DNA from: Cryptobacterium curtum DSM 15641
GTDB lineage: Bacteria; Actinomycetota; Coriobacteriia; Coriobacteriales; Eggerthellaceae
Assembly: GCF_000023845.1 (NCBI RefSeq)
Contig: NC_013170.1
Span: 124,001-188,000 of the forward strand
Reading direction: 5' to 3'
DNA length: 64,000 bases
The notes under the pieces were generated by a model that saw nothing but the letters and a program-made list of their open reading frames with translations, did not search any database and was not told the DNA's origin. Position 1 is the stretch's first letter; the number at the start of each line of letters is the position of its first letter. The translations under genes were made by a program, and so were the position numbers. This document shows, one piece after another, positions 19,116 through 27,484 of this stretch.

Positions 19116-20024
19116 ATGGTACTGGGGCTTGTTATTGCCTCTCTTGCTGGTGTTGGTATCGGCCTTCTTTCGGGTCTGCTTGGCATTGGGGGCGGTACGG
19201 TGATTGTGCCCCTGCTGCGTTTGGGCTTTGGTTTTGCCGCCATTGAAGCGACAGCAACATCACTATTTGCCATTATTCCCACCTCGGTCGCAGGAGTTGT
19301 GGGACACCTTCGTCATCGCACCTGTGTAGTAGGGGTGGGTGTGGCTGCTGGCTTAGCAGGGGCGCTTACTTCGCCGATAGGTGTGCAGCTTGCCGATAGA
19401 TCGCCTTCATGGGCTATTATGCTGGCTGCTGCCTTAGTTATTGGCTACTCTGCAGTAACGATGCTCAAAAAAGCGCTTGTGTCCTCGCACGTTACGTCTT
19501 CACATGCCGCGTCCCCGCATGTCCCGCACGCTATGCCTTCACAGGATGCATCTCCGCATGTCGCATCCTCACATGCTATATCCCCATATGTCGCGCAAGA
19601 GTCTATCAAGAAGTCCATCAATGCGCATCGGGTACACGCGACCTGCCACCAGATACTTGTAGGTGCGCTGTCAGGATTGATAGCTGGCCTTGCATCGGGA
19701 TATGTTGGTGTTGGCGGCGGCTTTATTATGGTGCCGCTTTTTGTTTCGTTTGCTGGTATTTCGATGAAACAGTCTTCTGGTACATCATTGATTGGTGTGG
19801 CGATTTTGGCTATTCCCGGGGTAATCAGTCAGATGACGCTGGGCAATGTACAGGTGCTGCCTGGTTTAGCGCTGGCTTTAGGTTCGGTGCCCGGTGCCTT
19901 GTGGGGGGCACGATTAGTGCAGGTGATTCCCGAACGTAGTTTGCGCTTACTGTTTGGCATGGTGCTCGTGCTGATGGCGTGCGCACTTGTCTTCAATGAA
20001 GTGTTTTCACTGATAGTTGGGTAG
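19116..20024 (+). CDS. TauE/SafE-family sulfite/anion exporter with His-rich loop
   Basis: 302 residues, about eight hydrophobic segments in two homologous halves, each starting with a GLLGIGGG / GYVGVGGGFI motif typical of the TauE/SafE (DUF81) family. These proteins are thought to export sulfite, sulfoacetate or related anions. GTG at 19113 is an alternative start. Between the halves (~residues 120-165) lies a hydrophilic insert made of short SSHA / SPHV repeats with about nine histidines, unlike the usual short loop; it could bind metal or simply be a repeat expansion. Confidence 0.82.
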   Translation: MVLGLVIASLAGVGIGLLSGLLGIGGGTVIVPLLRLGFGFAAIEATATSLFAIIPTSVAGVVGHLRHRTCVVGVGVAAGLAGALTSPIGVQLADRSPSWAIMLAAALVIGYSAVTMLKKALVSSHVTSSHAASPHVPHAMPSQDASPHVASSHAISPYVAQESIKKSINAHRVHATCHQILVGALSGLIAGLASGYVGVGGGFIMVPLFVSFAGISMKQSSGTSLIGVAILAIPGVISQMTLGNVQVLPGLALALGSVPGALWGARLVQVIPERSLRLLFGMVLVLMACALVFNEVFSLIVG

Positions 20025-20116
20025 CCAGTGCCTGCGCTCATTCGATATTTGTCTACTCACCAGCATCCACTATAACCAGTGGTCCTGCCGTTTCTGACTT
20101 GGCAGTATCTATTTAA

Positions 20117-20146
20117 TTGAAAGCGGAAGATATTCAAGCTGATAAA
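20117..20146 (+). promoter_or_regulatory. Predicted promoter of the LytS/LytR-like operon
   Basis: TTGAAA (20117-20122), an 18-base spacer, then GATAAA (20141-20146), ending 72 bases before the kinase start. Sequence match only. Confidence 0.4.
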
Positions 20147-20218
20147 CTAGGCAGCCAAAAGGGAAAATCATCAGATTGATTCTTCAATTCGCATGGTTTA
20201 AGCGACAAGGAACTCGAT

Positions 20219-21541
20219 ATGTCTAACCAAGTATCATCACGGCAGGCTCTGTACCGTTCTGTGGAAGTAATGCTTCTCGTTGTCGCATTGTTGGCAGGAG
20301 CTGCGACCGTCTTTTTTCTGACTGATTCTGCGCGTGATGTACGTTTCATGACCATTTCGGGTCTTGTTCTGACGGCATGTCTTATCGTATTGATACGACT
20401 ATGGATGAATCCCGATCGAGTTCGGGCAGGCCAAACTGATGCGGTACTTAATTTAGCAAGTCGTATGTTGGCTTGTATGGATGGCGGTCTCAAAGAAGAA
20501 AGCGCCCAGCGTATCTGCGATATGCTTCTACCAGAAACAAGTGCTATTGCGGTTGCTATTACCGATAAGCAGGTCATTTTGGGGTACTCTGGTCGAGGAC
20601 AAGAAACCAATCCGCAGGACGCTCCTATTCGTACGGCGGCTACTCATGCGGTGCTCGATAGTGGCGAAATGCAAGTGCTGTTTTCGTCCGATGCTATTGG
20701 TTTTCCTGATGAACGCCGCGCCATCAATGGAGCCATCGTGGTCCCCCTTACAATGGGCGCAGAAACCGTGGGAACACTTAAGTTTTACTATCCTAGTGCG
20801 CGTAAGATCAACGAAACACAGCGATCGATTGCTGCCGGTTTCGGCGAGTTGCTGTCTACTCAGCTGGCGGCTACGGCACTAGAAGAACAAAAGCGCATGG
20901 TAACCAGCATGGAATTGAAGGCCCTCCAAAGCCAGATCAATCCCCATTTCCTTTTTAATACAATCAACACGATTGCGTCGTTTATTCGCACCGATCCGGC
21001 GAAAGCGCGTGTTTTGTTGCGTGAGTTTGCTGTTTTTTATCGACGCACGTTAGAGGATGCATCCGATCTTATACCGCTTGCACGTGAAGTTGACCAGACC
21101 GAACGGTACCTGCGTTTTGAGATGGCGCGCTTTGGTGAAGATCGCCTACAACTGACCTGCTCTATTCCTTCTCAAGTAAGCGAAATGCTGGTACCGGCTT
21201 TTATGGTTCAGCCGCTTGTTGAAAACGCCGTCAAACATGCGATGCCTGCAACAGGGTGCTTACATATTTCTATCTGTGCTGAACCCCAAGCAGACGATTT
21301 AGTCATACGCATCATTGATGACGGGGTGGGTATGAGCGAAGAGCGCCGCGCCAACATTATGGAGACCTCGTCCCAGACAGGCTTAGGCATTGCTGTGCGC
21401 AATATTCGCGACCGCATTCAAGGTTATTTTGGAGCGGAGTCCTTCATGCGGGTGGAAAGTGAAGAAGGATCGGGCACAACCATCACACTATTTCTGAAAG
21501 GTGGTTGCTTCAAGAACCCGCTTGATCTTGAGGAAAAATAG
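20219..21541 (+). CDS. LytS/YehU-type sensor histidine kinase
   Basis: 440 residues: two membrane segments (~16-35 and 42-60), a GAF-like region (~85-220), then the His_kinase domain LKALQSQINPHFLFNTINTIA with the phospho-acceptor His (~246), and an HATPase domain with VENAVKHA (N box) and DDGVGM (G1). This is the architecture of the LytS family without the usual five-helix 5TMR sensor. AAGGA precedes the ATG. The LytTR response regulator gene 121 bases downstream is its obvious partner. The signal is unknown. Confidence 0.87.
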   Translation: MSNQVSSRQALYRSVEVMLLVVALLAGAATVFFLTDSARDVRFMTISGLVLTACLIVLIRLWMNPDRVRAGQTDAVLNLASRMLACMDGGLKEESAQRICDMLLPETSAIAVAITDKQVILGYSGRGQETNPQDAPIRTAATHAVLDSGEMQVLFSSDAIGFPDERRAINGAIVVPLTMGAETVGTLKFYYPSARKINETQRSIAAGFGELLSTQLAATALEEQKRMVTSMELKALQSQINPHFLFNTINTIASFIRTDPAKARVLLREFAVFYRRTLEDASDLIPLAREVDQTERYLRFEMARFGEDRLQLTCSIPSQVSEMLVPAFMVQPLVENAVKHAMPATGCLHISICAEPQADDLVIRIIDDGVGMSEERRANIMETSSQTGLGIAVRNIRDRIQGYFGAESFMRVESEEGSGTTITLFLKGGCFKNPLDLEEK

Positions 21542-21661
21542 GGCTTTTGCATTCTCTTTTGCGGCGTCCTCTAGGGAAAATGCATGTTTTATGCTGAGCT
21601 TGGGGAAGCCTTGCGGTAAAGTATTTCTTTAATCATCCAATAACACCCGGAAGGAACAGCT

Positions 21662-22378
21662 GTGGTGCTGAAAGCGATAATCGTCGATGATGAAGCGCCT
21701 GCGCGCTCTGAACTGAAGTTTCTGCTTGACGAATTAGGACAAACCGAAGTGGTGGCTGAGGCCGCCAGTGTGCGTGAGGCTATTGAAAAGCTCAAGGAAT
21801 ATCCGTGTGATGTTATGTTTCTCGATATCAACATGCCGGAAGCCTCTGGTCTGCAGCTGGCCGAAGCGTTGCAGCATTTAAAATATCCGCCCGCGGTGGT
21901 ATTTGTGACGGCTTATAGTGAATTTGCTATCGAAGCGTTTAAGGTGAATGCTATCGATTACCTGGTTAAACCGGTGGAATCTGAGCGCCTTTCTCAGGCG
22001 CTGGCTCGTGTGCGTGAACATGTTTCGCTACATGCTAAAGTGCAAAAACTCGAGCGCATTCCAGTGGAAAAGGGCGGTAAGAAGATTCTCATTGGGATCG
22101 ACACCATCCGTTATGTAATGGCGCGCGACGATTACACCTATTTGCAGACGGATAACGATCGCTATTTCAGTACGGTCAGCTTGGCTCAGTTGGAAAAACG
22201 TCTCGATGGGCATGGGTTCTTCCGCGTGCATCGTGGCTACTTGGTCAATCTTTCGCTCGTTTGTGAAGTGGAACCGGTGTCGGGTGGCACCCTGCTTTTA
22301 ACGCTTGATTCCTGTGAGGATAAAGTGCCCGTATCGCGTCGCCGCGTTTCATCTCTCAAGAAGGCACTGGGTATCTAG
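21662..22378 (+). CDS. LytR/AlgR-type response regulator (REC-LytTR)
   Basis: 238 residues. The N-terminal receiver domain has the acidic pair VDDEAP and the phospho-acceptor Asp in VMFLDINMP (~57), with the conserved Lys in YLVKPVE. The C-terminal LytTR DNA-binding domain spans ~140-236 (IRYVMARDDYTYLQT, FFRVHRGYLVN). The start is GTG at 21662 behind GGAAGGA. Family members bind pairs of short repeats near sigma-A promoters and often control envelope, murein-hydrolase or peptide-uptake genes; no target is apparent here. Confidence 0.9.
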   Translation: MVLKAIIVDDEAPARSELKFLLDELGQTEVVAEAASVREAIEKLKEYPCDVMFLDINMPEASGLQLAEALQHLKYPPAVVFVTAYSEFAIEAFKVNAIDYLVKPVESERLSQALARVREHVSLHAKVQKLERIPVEKGGKKILIGIDTIRYVMARDDYTYLQTDNDRYFSTVSLAQLEKRLDGHGFFRVHRGYLVNLSLVCEVEPVSGGTLLLTLDSCEDKVPVSRRRVSSLKKALGI

Positions 22379-22790
22379 TCTTTCTCTTAGGCGCGGCTTA
22401 TGTTTAAGGGGGCTCGCGGGGTCGTTTGCGCTGCTTACGGCTAAGGGGGCTCGATGTTGAACGCGGCTCTTACCTAGTTGCACGTACATTCAGCTTTATT
22501 TATAGCTCAAGCGGTCCAGCATTGTGTGGTTCGCCAGCAAGATGTTGTTCGTTACTAAGCTGCGACTTGCTTAATCTATAACGTATCGACAAGACAGGGC
22601 AACGGCATGGCATGTACTGGCCAACCAGTTCAATGAGTGTCTCGTTTCCTTCTACTTCGTAACACTTAGGTATGTGTGCTGGCATTAGGGCGGGTTAAAA
22701 GGCGCGTGCTTTGATACAATAAATCGGTCGAACACGGTGCATGGATTTTCCTGTAGCCGTGTTCCCTTTCGTATTACTGGAAGAAGGTAC
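22379..22790. repeat. Intergenic region with ~35-bp degenerate tandem repeats
   Basis: Three units start at 22391, 22428 and 22461, each beginning (G/A)CGC-G/T-GCT; the first two share TAAGGGGGCTCG in the middle. The array starts 12 bases after the lytR-like stop codon. The rest (22480-22790) holds no supported gene; TACAAT at 22715-22720 may be the -10 for the isomerase gene. A 61-codon antisense frame here (22500-22685) has no ribosome-binding site or family likeness. Confidence 0.6.
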
Positions 22791-24497
22791 ATGCTTAGCG
22801 TTGAGATGGAAAAGGTGTATCCGTCAGCGAAAACGCTGGTAAAGGACACCGTAGCAAGCCGCTTGCATGCGAAAGACGCGACGCTTTTCAGCTTTTCGGA
22901 AGAGGCCGAAGCTACCGCACGTGAGTACATGGGTTGGGTTGATCTGGCAAGTAATCCGCCGTATCCCCTCGACGATATCAAGAAATTTGCTCGTCAGGTG
23001 CTTGACGATGGGTTTGATACCGTCCTTCTTTTGGGAGAAGGCGGATCAACTCAGGCGCCGATGACTATTACGAAGTACAACAGCGTCGATTGCTCGAATG
23101 TGAAGTTTCGCACGCTTGATTCCGATTCGCCGGTTCGTGTACGCTCGGCACTCGCCAACTGCAACCCGCACCGCTTACTGATAGTGACCTCTTCGAAAAG
23201 TGGCGGCACTATCGAACCAATCAGTTACCTGCGGGCAGTGCGTGCCGAATTGAAAAAGGCTATTCCCGCTGAAGAATTAGTGCATCAGTTAGTTGCGATT
23301 ACCGATCCGGGCAGCGAGCTCGATTGCTTAGCCCGCACAGAAGGATGGCGCAAGGTATTTTCCGGCGAGCCTTCTGTCGGTGGTCGGTATAGTGCGCTGT
23401 CGGTGTTTGGGCTGGTACCAGCTGCACTCGTCGGCATCGACCTCGACAATTTCATCGATCGTGCACGCACGGCCGAGCAAGCGTGCTCAGAAGATTCAGT
23501 CGACAATCCTGCCATTATTTTGGCTGCCTTTTTATACGACAACTATATGGCTGGTCGCGACAAGTTCAGTTTTCTTACCCAGAAGCGCGGTCGCGTATTA
23601 GGTTTATGGATTGAACAACTTATTGCTGAAAGCCTGGGCAAAGGCGGCAAAGGAATTTTGCCCAACATTGAATCCGATGCATTACTGCTTTCGCGCCCGT
23701 CGCCTGATCGTACGGCTATTGTGTACCAGACGCAGAATAGCTTGTGGGACGAACAAAAGAACTTTGAGATGAGTCTTGCGTACATTGACCAATCGATTCC
23801 GCTTTTAAGCTTTAAGGTGGATACGGTTTGCGAGCTCGCAGCTGATTTTGTCATCTGGGAATACGCAACCGCTATGTGCGGCTATCTTATGAAAGTTTGT
23901 CCCTTTGATCAGCCTGATGTCGCCTCGTCGAAAGCGGCGACGATTTCGGTTCTTACCGAAGGCGAGATACCGCCCAATTTCATCCAAGAAAATATTGGGG
24001 ACATGAATATGGGCGAGATCGAAGTGCGTCTATCCGATACGTTTGTCGATGCGACCAACTTGGAAGAGGCACTCAGGAGCTTGATGGCATCCATCGTTCC
24101 GGGTGACTATTTTTCGCTGAATGCATTTTTGCCTTTTGCGGGTGAAGGCCGTCGTGAAGCGCTTGAGCTGATACGTCATACGTTCGCGCGCGAATTTGGC
24201 GTGGTGTCCTGCTTGGAAATTGGCCCCCGCTACCTTCACTCAACGGGGCAGCTGCAAAAAGGCGGCGCCAATAATGGCGTATTTCTGATTCTTTCAGCCG
24301 ATGAGCTCAAAGATATCCCGCTTTCTGATTGGCATGCCCCTTCGTTAGGAGCGTTAGCAAAGGCGCAGGCAGAAGGCGATTTAAAGGTTCTTTCAGAACG
24401 AGGACGCCGCGTCGTTCATCTGCATTTGCCCGACAATTCTGGTGCAACACTGCGCCAGGTGGGTGAAGTCGTGCAAAAAGTTGCTCGGTCTCTATAA
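22791..24497 (+). CDS. pgi: Glucose-6-phosphate isomerase (Tal-Pgi-like type)
   Basis: 568 residues. SIS-type sugar-phosphate isomerase: LLLGEGGSTQAP (~78), the signature block TSSKSGGTIEP (~140) and SVGGRYSALSVFG (~203) correspond to the GGSS, SSKSGTT and GGRFS motifs of PGI. It is closest in pattern to the isomerase half of transaldolase-PGI fusions but no transaldolase domain is present. The role would be interconversion of glucose-6-phosphate and fructose-6-phosphate. I begin at the ATG at 22791 because of AAGAAGG just upstream; an in-frame GTG at 22737 would add 18 residues. Substitutions (EGGSTQ, SKSGGT) leave some doubt about the substrate. Confidence 0.75.
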   Translation: MLSVEMEKVYPSAKTLVKDTVASRLHAKDATLFSFSEEAEATAREYMGWVDLASNPPYPLDDIKKFARQVLDDGFDTVLLLGEGGSTQAPMTITKYNSVDCSNVKFRTLDSDSPVRVRSALANCNPHRLLIVTSSKSGGTIEPISYLRAVRAELKKAIPAEELVHQLVAITDPGSELDCLARTEGWRKVFSGEPSVGGRYSALSVFGLVPAALVGIDLDNFIDRARTAEQACSEDSVDNPAIILAAFLYDNYMAGRDKFSFLTQKRGRVLGLWIEQLIAESLGKGGKGILPNIESDALLLSRPSPDRTAIVYQTQNSLWDEQKNFEMSLAYIDQSIPLLSFKVDTVCELAADFVIWEYATAMCGYLMKVCPFDQPDVASSKAATISVLTEGEIPPNFIQENIGDMNMGEIEVRLSDTFVDATNLEEALRSLMASIVPGDYFSLNAFLPFAGEGRREALELIRHTFAREFGVVSCLEIGPRYLHSTGQLQKGGANNGVFLILSADELKDIPLSDWHAPSLGALAKAQAEGDLKVLSERGRRVVHLHLPDNSGATLRQVGEVVQKVARSL

Positions 24498-24631
24498 GCT
24501 CAGCTGGAGATACGGGTTATCTCGCATACATCAAAATACGCAAAAAGGAGGAAGGGCAGTACCGCCCGAAACAGTATGGAATTTTCAGAGCTTGTGAAAT
24601 ATCTGTAGGGGAACGTCGATTAAGGGTAAGC

Positions 24632-27178
24632 ATGACCGAAGCGCTCAACATTCATGTGACCGGTATTGTACAAGGGGTAGGTTTCCGTCCGTTTGTGTAC
24701 CGACTGGCTCGCAAGCATCATCTGTGCGGCTGGGTGCTCAACGGTGTTGATGGAGTACGTATTCATGCGGAAGGAAGTCAATCTGACCTTGACCATTTTG
24801 CCCTCGCTATTGCCGATGAAGCACCGGCAGCAGCGAAGGTTGAACGGGTACTTTTAGACCCGGCTTCCGTTGAGAGTTTTGAAACGTTCGAAATTCGCTT
24901 TTCAGACGATACCGACACAACGAGTACAACGCTGGTCTCGCCCGATTTAGCGACATGCGATGACTGTCTATACGAGCTGTTTGACCCCGCTGACCGTCGT
25001 TTCCATTATCCTTTTATTAATTGTACGAACTGCGGTCCACGTTTTACGATTACGCGTGAGTTGCCCTACGATCGGGCAAATACCAGTATGGGACCGTTCA
25101 AGATGTGCCCAGACTGTGCGGCTGAGTATGCTGACCCCGCTGATCGTCGCTTTCATGCGCAACCCGATGCTTGCTTTGAGTGCGGCCCGCATATCAGCTG
25201 GTGGGTTTCTCCTTCAGCAACCGATAGAGTGGCGGGCATGCTTGCAAACCAAGAAAGCTGGGCGTCAGACGCAAGCGACTGGGCACCTACGTATGACCAG
25301 CGAAAGATCGGCCGCAATCAGGTACAAAGCGACGCCATTATTGCAGCCTGTATTGCAGTACTCACCGCTGGCGGCATTGTTGCCATTAAAGGGCTCGGCG
25401 GGTTTCACCTGGCCTGTGATGCCACAAACGAACAAGCTATTGCTGAATTACGCCGTCGTAAGCGTCGTCCGGGAAAGCCGCTTGCTTGTATGGTTGCGAC
25501 GCTCGACAAAGCGCGGGCGCTTTGTCAGACAACCCAAGAGGAAGAAGCGCTGCTCTCATCGCCTGCACGGCCTATTGTATTGTTGCGTAAGCGTTCAGAT
25601 GTCTCCTTCGCCACAGGTCTTTCCGATGGGCTATCCGAAATGGGTCTGATGCTTCCCGCCACACCGCTGCAGCATCTGATTCTGCGCGCATTCGGCGGCA
25701 TGCTTGTGATGACATCGGGCAATGTGCATGACGAGCCCATCCAAACTGACGATGCGCGTGCCGCTCATGTTCTTGCCGACGTTGCTGATGCATTTGTCGG
25801 TAACGATCGCCCTATCTTGGAACGGTACGACGATTCAGTGGTGCGGGTTGCGTTCATTGACGCTGATGATTCGATAGTCCAGATGATTCGCCGTGCGCGT
25901 GGCTTTGCTCCGCAACCGGTTCCCCTGCCCAAAGACACGCCTGATGAATGTGTGTTTGCAACTGGCCCCGAACAGAAGAACACGCTTGCTCTCACGCGCC
26001 CCGGCGAGGCATTTGTTTCTCAGCATATTGGTGATATGGAAAATGCACAGACCAACGATGCATGGCTTGAAGCCGCTGCGGCATTCAAGCGGCTGTTCCA
26101 TTTAACACCAAGCCGTGTGATATGCGATATGCATCCCGAATACCTTACGAGCAAGTGGGCGCTGGCGCAGGATCTTCCGGTGGTGCGGGTGCAGCATCAT
26201 CATGCCCATATTGCTTCGGTACTGGCAGAAAATGCCCTCGAAGGCCCCGCGCTCGGGTTTGCTTTCGATGGCACCGGTTATGGCGTTGATGGTGCTATCT
26301 GGGGTGGGGAAGTGCTGCTTGCCGATCTGTCGTCGTTTGAACGTTTTGCAAACTTTTCCTATTTCCCCCTCCCCTCAGGAGCAGGGGCTATTACCCATCC
26401 ACCGCGTTGCGCATATGGTGTCCTGTGGGCATTTGATTTGCTTGATCATCCGGGCGCTGCTTCAGCTCTGTCTGCCTTGGGGGAGACAGCCGATCTGTGT
26501 GCGCAGATGATCGATCGCGGGGTTAATTGCCCGCAGACTTCGTCGGTGGGACGCCTGTTCGATGCAGCAAGTGCACTGCTGGGTCTTTGCACAGAAGCCC
26601 GTTACGAAGGGGAAGGGGCTTGTCTGTTGGAGGCAGCTATTGACTACTCGGCAGATGATGCGGTGGTTGATTCAGTAGTAAGGAGGGCAGCAAGCAATTG
26701 CGATACGCCCGACTTAGATTCTGCGCACGCCAATGCGGTGGTTAATTCGGCAGTCGATTCGACAGCAGAGGCAGATAAATCTGCTATAACACATCGGTAT
26801 CGCGTTGATATCGTGAAGAACGCGGCGACAGAACAAAGCACCGCACAGGACACGGCGGTGCTTCTGCTTGATGCCGCACCACTCTTCCGTGCTTTACTTG
26901 ATGACAAGCAGGCACAGGTGGCAACAGGTGTGATTGCTCGGCGATTCCACGATGCAATCGTACGGGCAATCGTGCAGATGGCGCAGCTTGGCGAAGCTCT
27001 TTATGGCGTGCGTCAAACGGCACTGTCTGGCGGTGTTTTCATGAATCGATACCTCTTGGAGCAGACGGTTTCTGCGCTGTCGGCTGCCGGTTATGCGGTG
27101 GCACTTAACCGCGATTTACCGCCCAACGATGGCTGCATCTCCTATGGACAAGCAGTGGTAGGATTACATACAAAGTAG
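24632..27178 (+). CDS. hypF: Hydrogenase maturation carbamoyltransferase HypF
   Basis: 848 residues. HypF makes the cyanide ligands of [NiFe] centres from carbamoyl phosphate together with HypE. Domains in order: acylphosphatase (GIVQGVGFRPFVYRLA, ~10-25), two zinc fingers (CDDC...CTNC and CPDC...CFEC, ~109-187), a YrdC-like domain (~230-420) and a Kae1-like domain with HHHAH (~522). It is ~100 residues longer than most HypF: residues ~670-745 are an Ala/Asp/Ser-rich insert whose DNA carries a 75-bp imperfect duplication. hypC and hypD follow; hypE, hypA and hypB are not in the window. Confidence 0.94.
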   Translation: MTEALNIHVTGIVQGVGFRPFVYRLARKHHLCGWVLNGVDGVRIHAEGSQSDLDHFALAIADEAPAAAKVERVLLDPASVESFETFEIRFSDDTDTTSTTLVSPDLATCDDCLYELFDPADRRFHYPFINCTNCGPRFTITRELPYDRANTSMGPFKMCPDCAAEYADPADRRFHAQPDACFECGPHISWWVSPSATDRVAGMLANQESWASDASDWAPTYDQRKIGRNQVQSDAIIAACIAVLTAGGIVAIKGLGGFHLACDATNEQAIAELRRRKRRPGKPLACMVATLDKARALCQTTQEEEALLSSPARPIVLLRKRSDVSFATGLSDGLSEMGLMLPATPLQHLILRAFGGMLVMTSGNVHDEPIQTDDARAAHVLADVADAFVGNDRPILERYDDSVVRVAFIDADDSIVQMIRRARGFAPQPVPLPKDTPDECVFATGPEQKNTLALTRPGEAFVSQHIGDMENAQTNDAWLEAAAAFKRLFHLTPSRVICDMHPEYLTSKWALAQDLPVVRVQHHHAHIASVLAENALEGPALGFAFDGTGYGVDGAIWGGEVLLADLSSFERFANFSYFPLPSGAGAITHPPRCAYGVLWAFDLLDHPGAASALSALGETADLCAQMIDRGVNCPQTSSVGRLFDAASALLGLCTEARYEGEGACLLEAAIDYSADDAVVDSVVRRAASNCDTPDLDSAHANAVVNSAVDSTAEADKSAITHRYRVDIVKNAATEQSTAQDTAVLLLDAAPLFRALLDDKQAQVATGVIARRFHDAIVRAIVQMAQLGEALYGVRQTALSGGVFMNRYLLEQTVSALSAAGYAVALNRDLPPNDGCISYGQAVVGLHTK
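26657..26806. repeat. 75-bp imperfect in-frame duplication inside hypF
   Basis: Units start at 26657 and 26732; both begin (G/A)ATGCGGTGGTT(G/A)ATTC, giving DAVVDSVV and NAVVNSAV in the protein. Similarity decays after about 40 bases. The spacing is 25 codons, so the frame is kept. Confidence 0.55.
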
Positions 27179-27185
27179 ACAGCAA

Positions 27186-27211
27186 AGCGCTGCGGGCAGA
27201 TGTGCAGCGCT
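27186..27211 (+). other. Hairpin between hypF and hypC
   Basis: Perfect 8-bp stem AGCGCTGC / GCAGCGCT with a 10-base loop, seven bases after the hypF stop and just before the hypC Shine-Dalgarno (AAGGAGAAGG). No T run, so more likely an mRNA processing or translation-tuning structure than a terminator. Confidence 0.5.
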
Positions 27212-27229
27212 ATCAATAAGGAGAAGGCT

Positions 27230-27481
27230 ATGTGCTTGGCTATTCCAGCGCAGATTACGCAGCGCAAAGAAGACAACATGGCTGAAGTCAACATTATGGG
27301 TGTCACCCGAGACATTTCCATCGATCTGACTCCTGATGCAGCCGAAGGCGATTATGTTCTTGTTCATGCGGGTTTCGCTATTGAAGTGGTTGATCCTCAG
27401 TTTGCCGAGGAAACCCTCGATTTGGTAAAACAATTCCCCGACATGGTTGCCGAAGAAGTACCCGAAGCGGTGCTGGGTTAG
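27230..27481 (+). CDS. hypC: Hydrogenase maturation chaperone HypC
   Basis: 83 residues. HypC binds HypD during assembly of the Fe(CN)2CO unit and then hands it to the large subunit. The family start MCLAIPAQI is present, with the essential Cys2, which fixes the start at 27230; an upstream in-frame ATG at 27200 would bury Cys2 and lacks a better ribosome site. AAGGAGAAGG lies 6-15 bases upstream. The VHAGFAIEVVD segment also matches the family. The stop is 3 bases before hypD. Confidence 0.95.
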   Translation: MCLAIPAQITQRKEDNMAEVNIMGVTRDISIDLTPDAAEGDYVLVHAGFAIEVVDPQFAEETLDLVKQFPDMVAEEVPEAVLG

Positions 27482-27484
27482 GCG

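Noticed and set aside
22500-22685. 61-codon minus-strand frame in the gap before pgi
   Set aside because: No ribosome-binding site and no recognisable family; could be random.
24574-24606. Ten-codon mini frame (MEFSELVKYL) before hypF
   Set aside because: AAGGAGGAAG lies about 20 bases upstream, too far to support it; no regulatory logic is visible.
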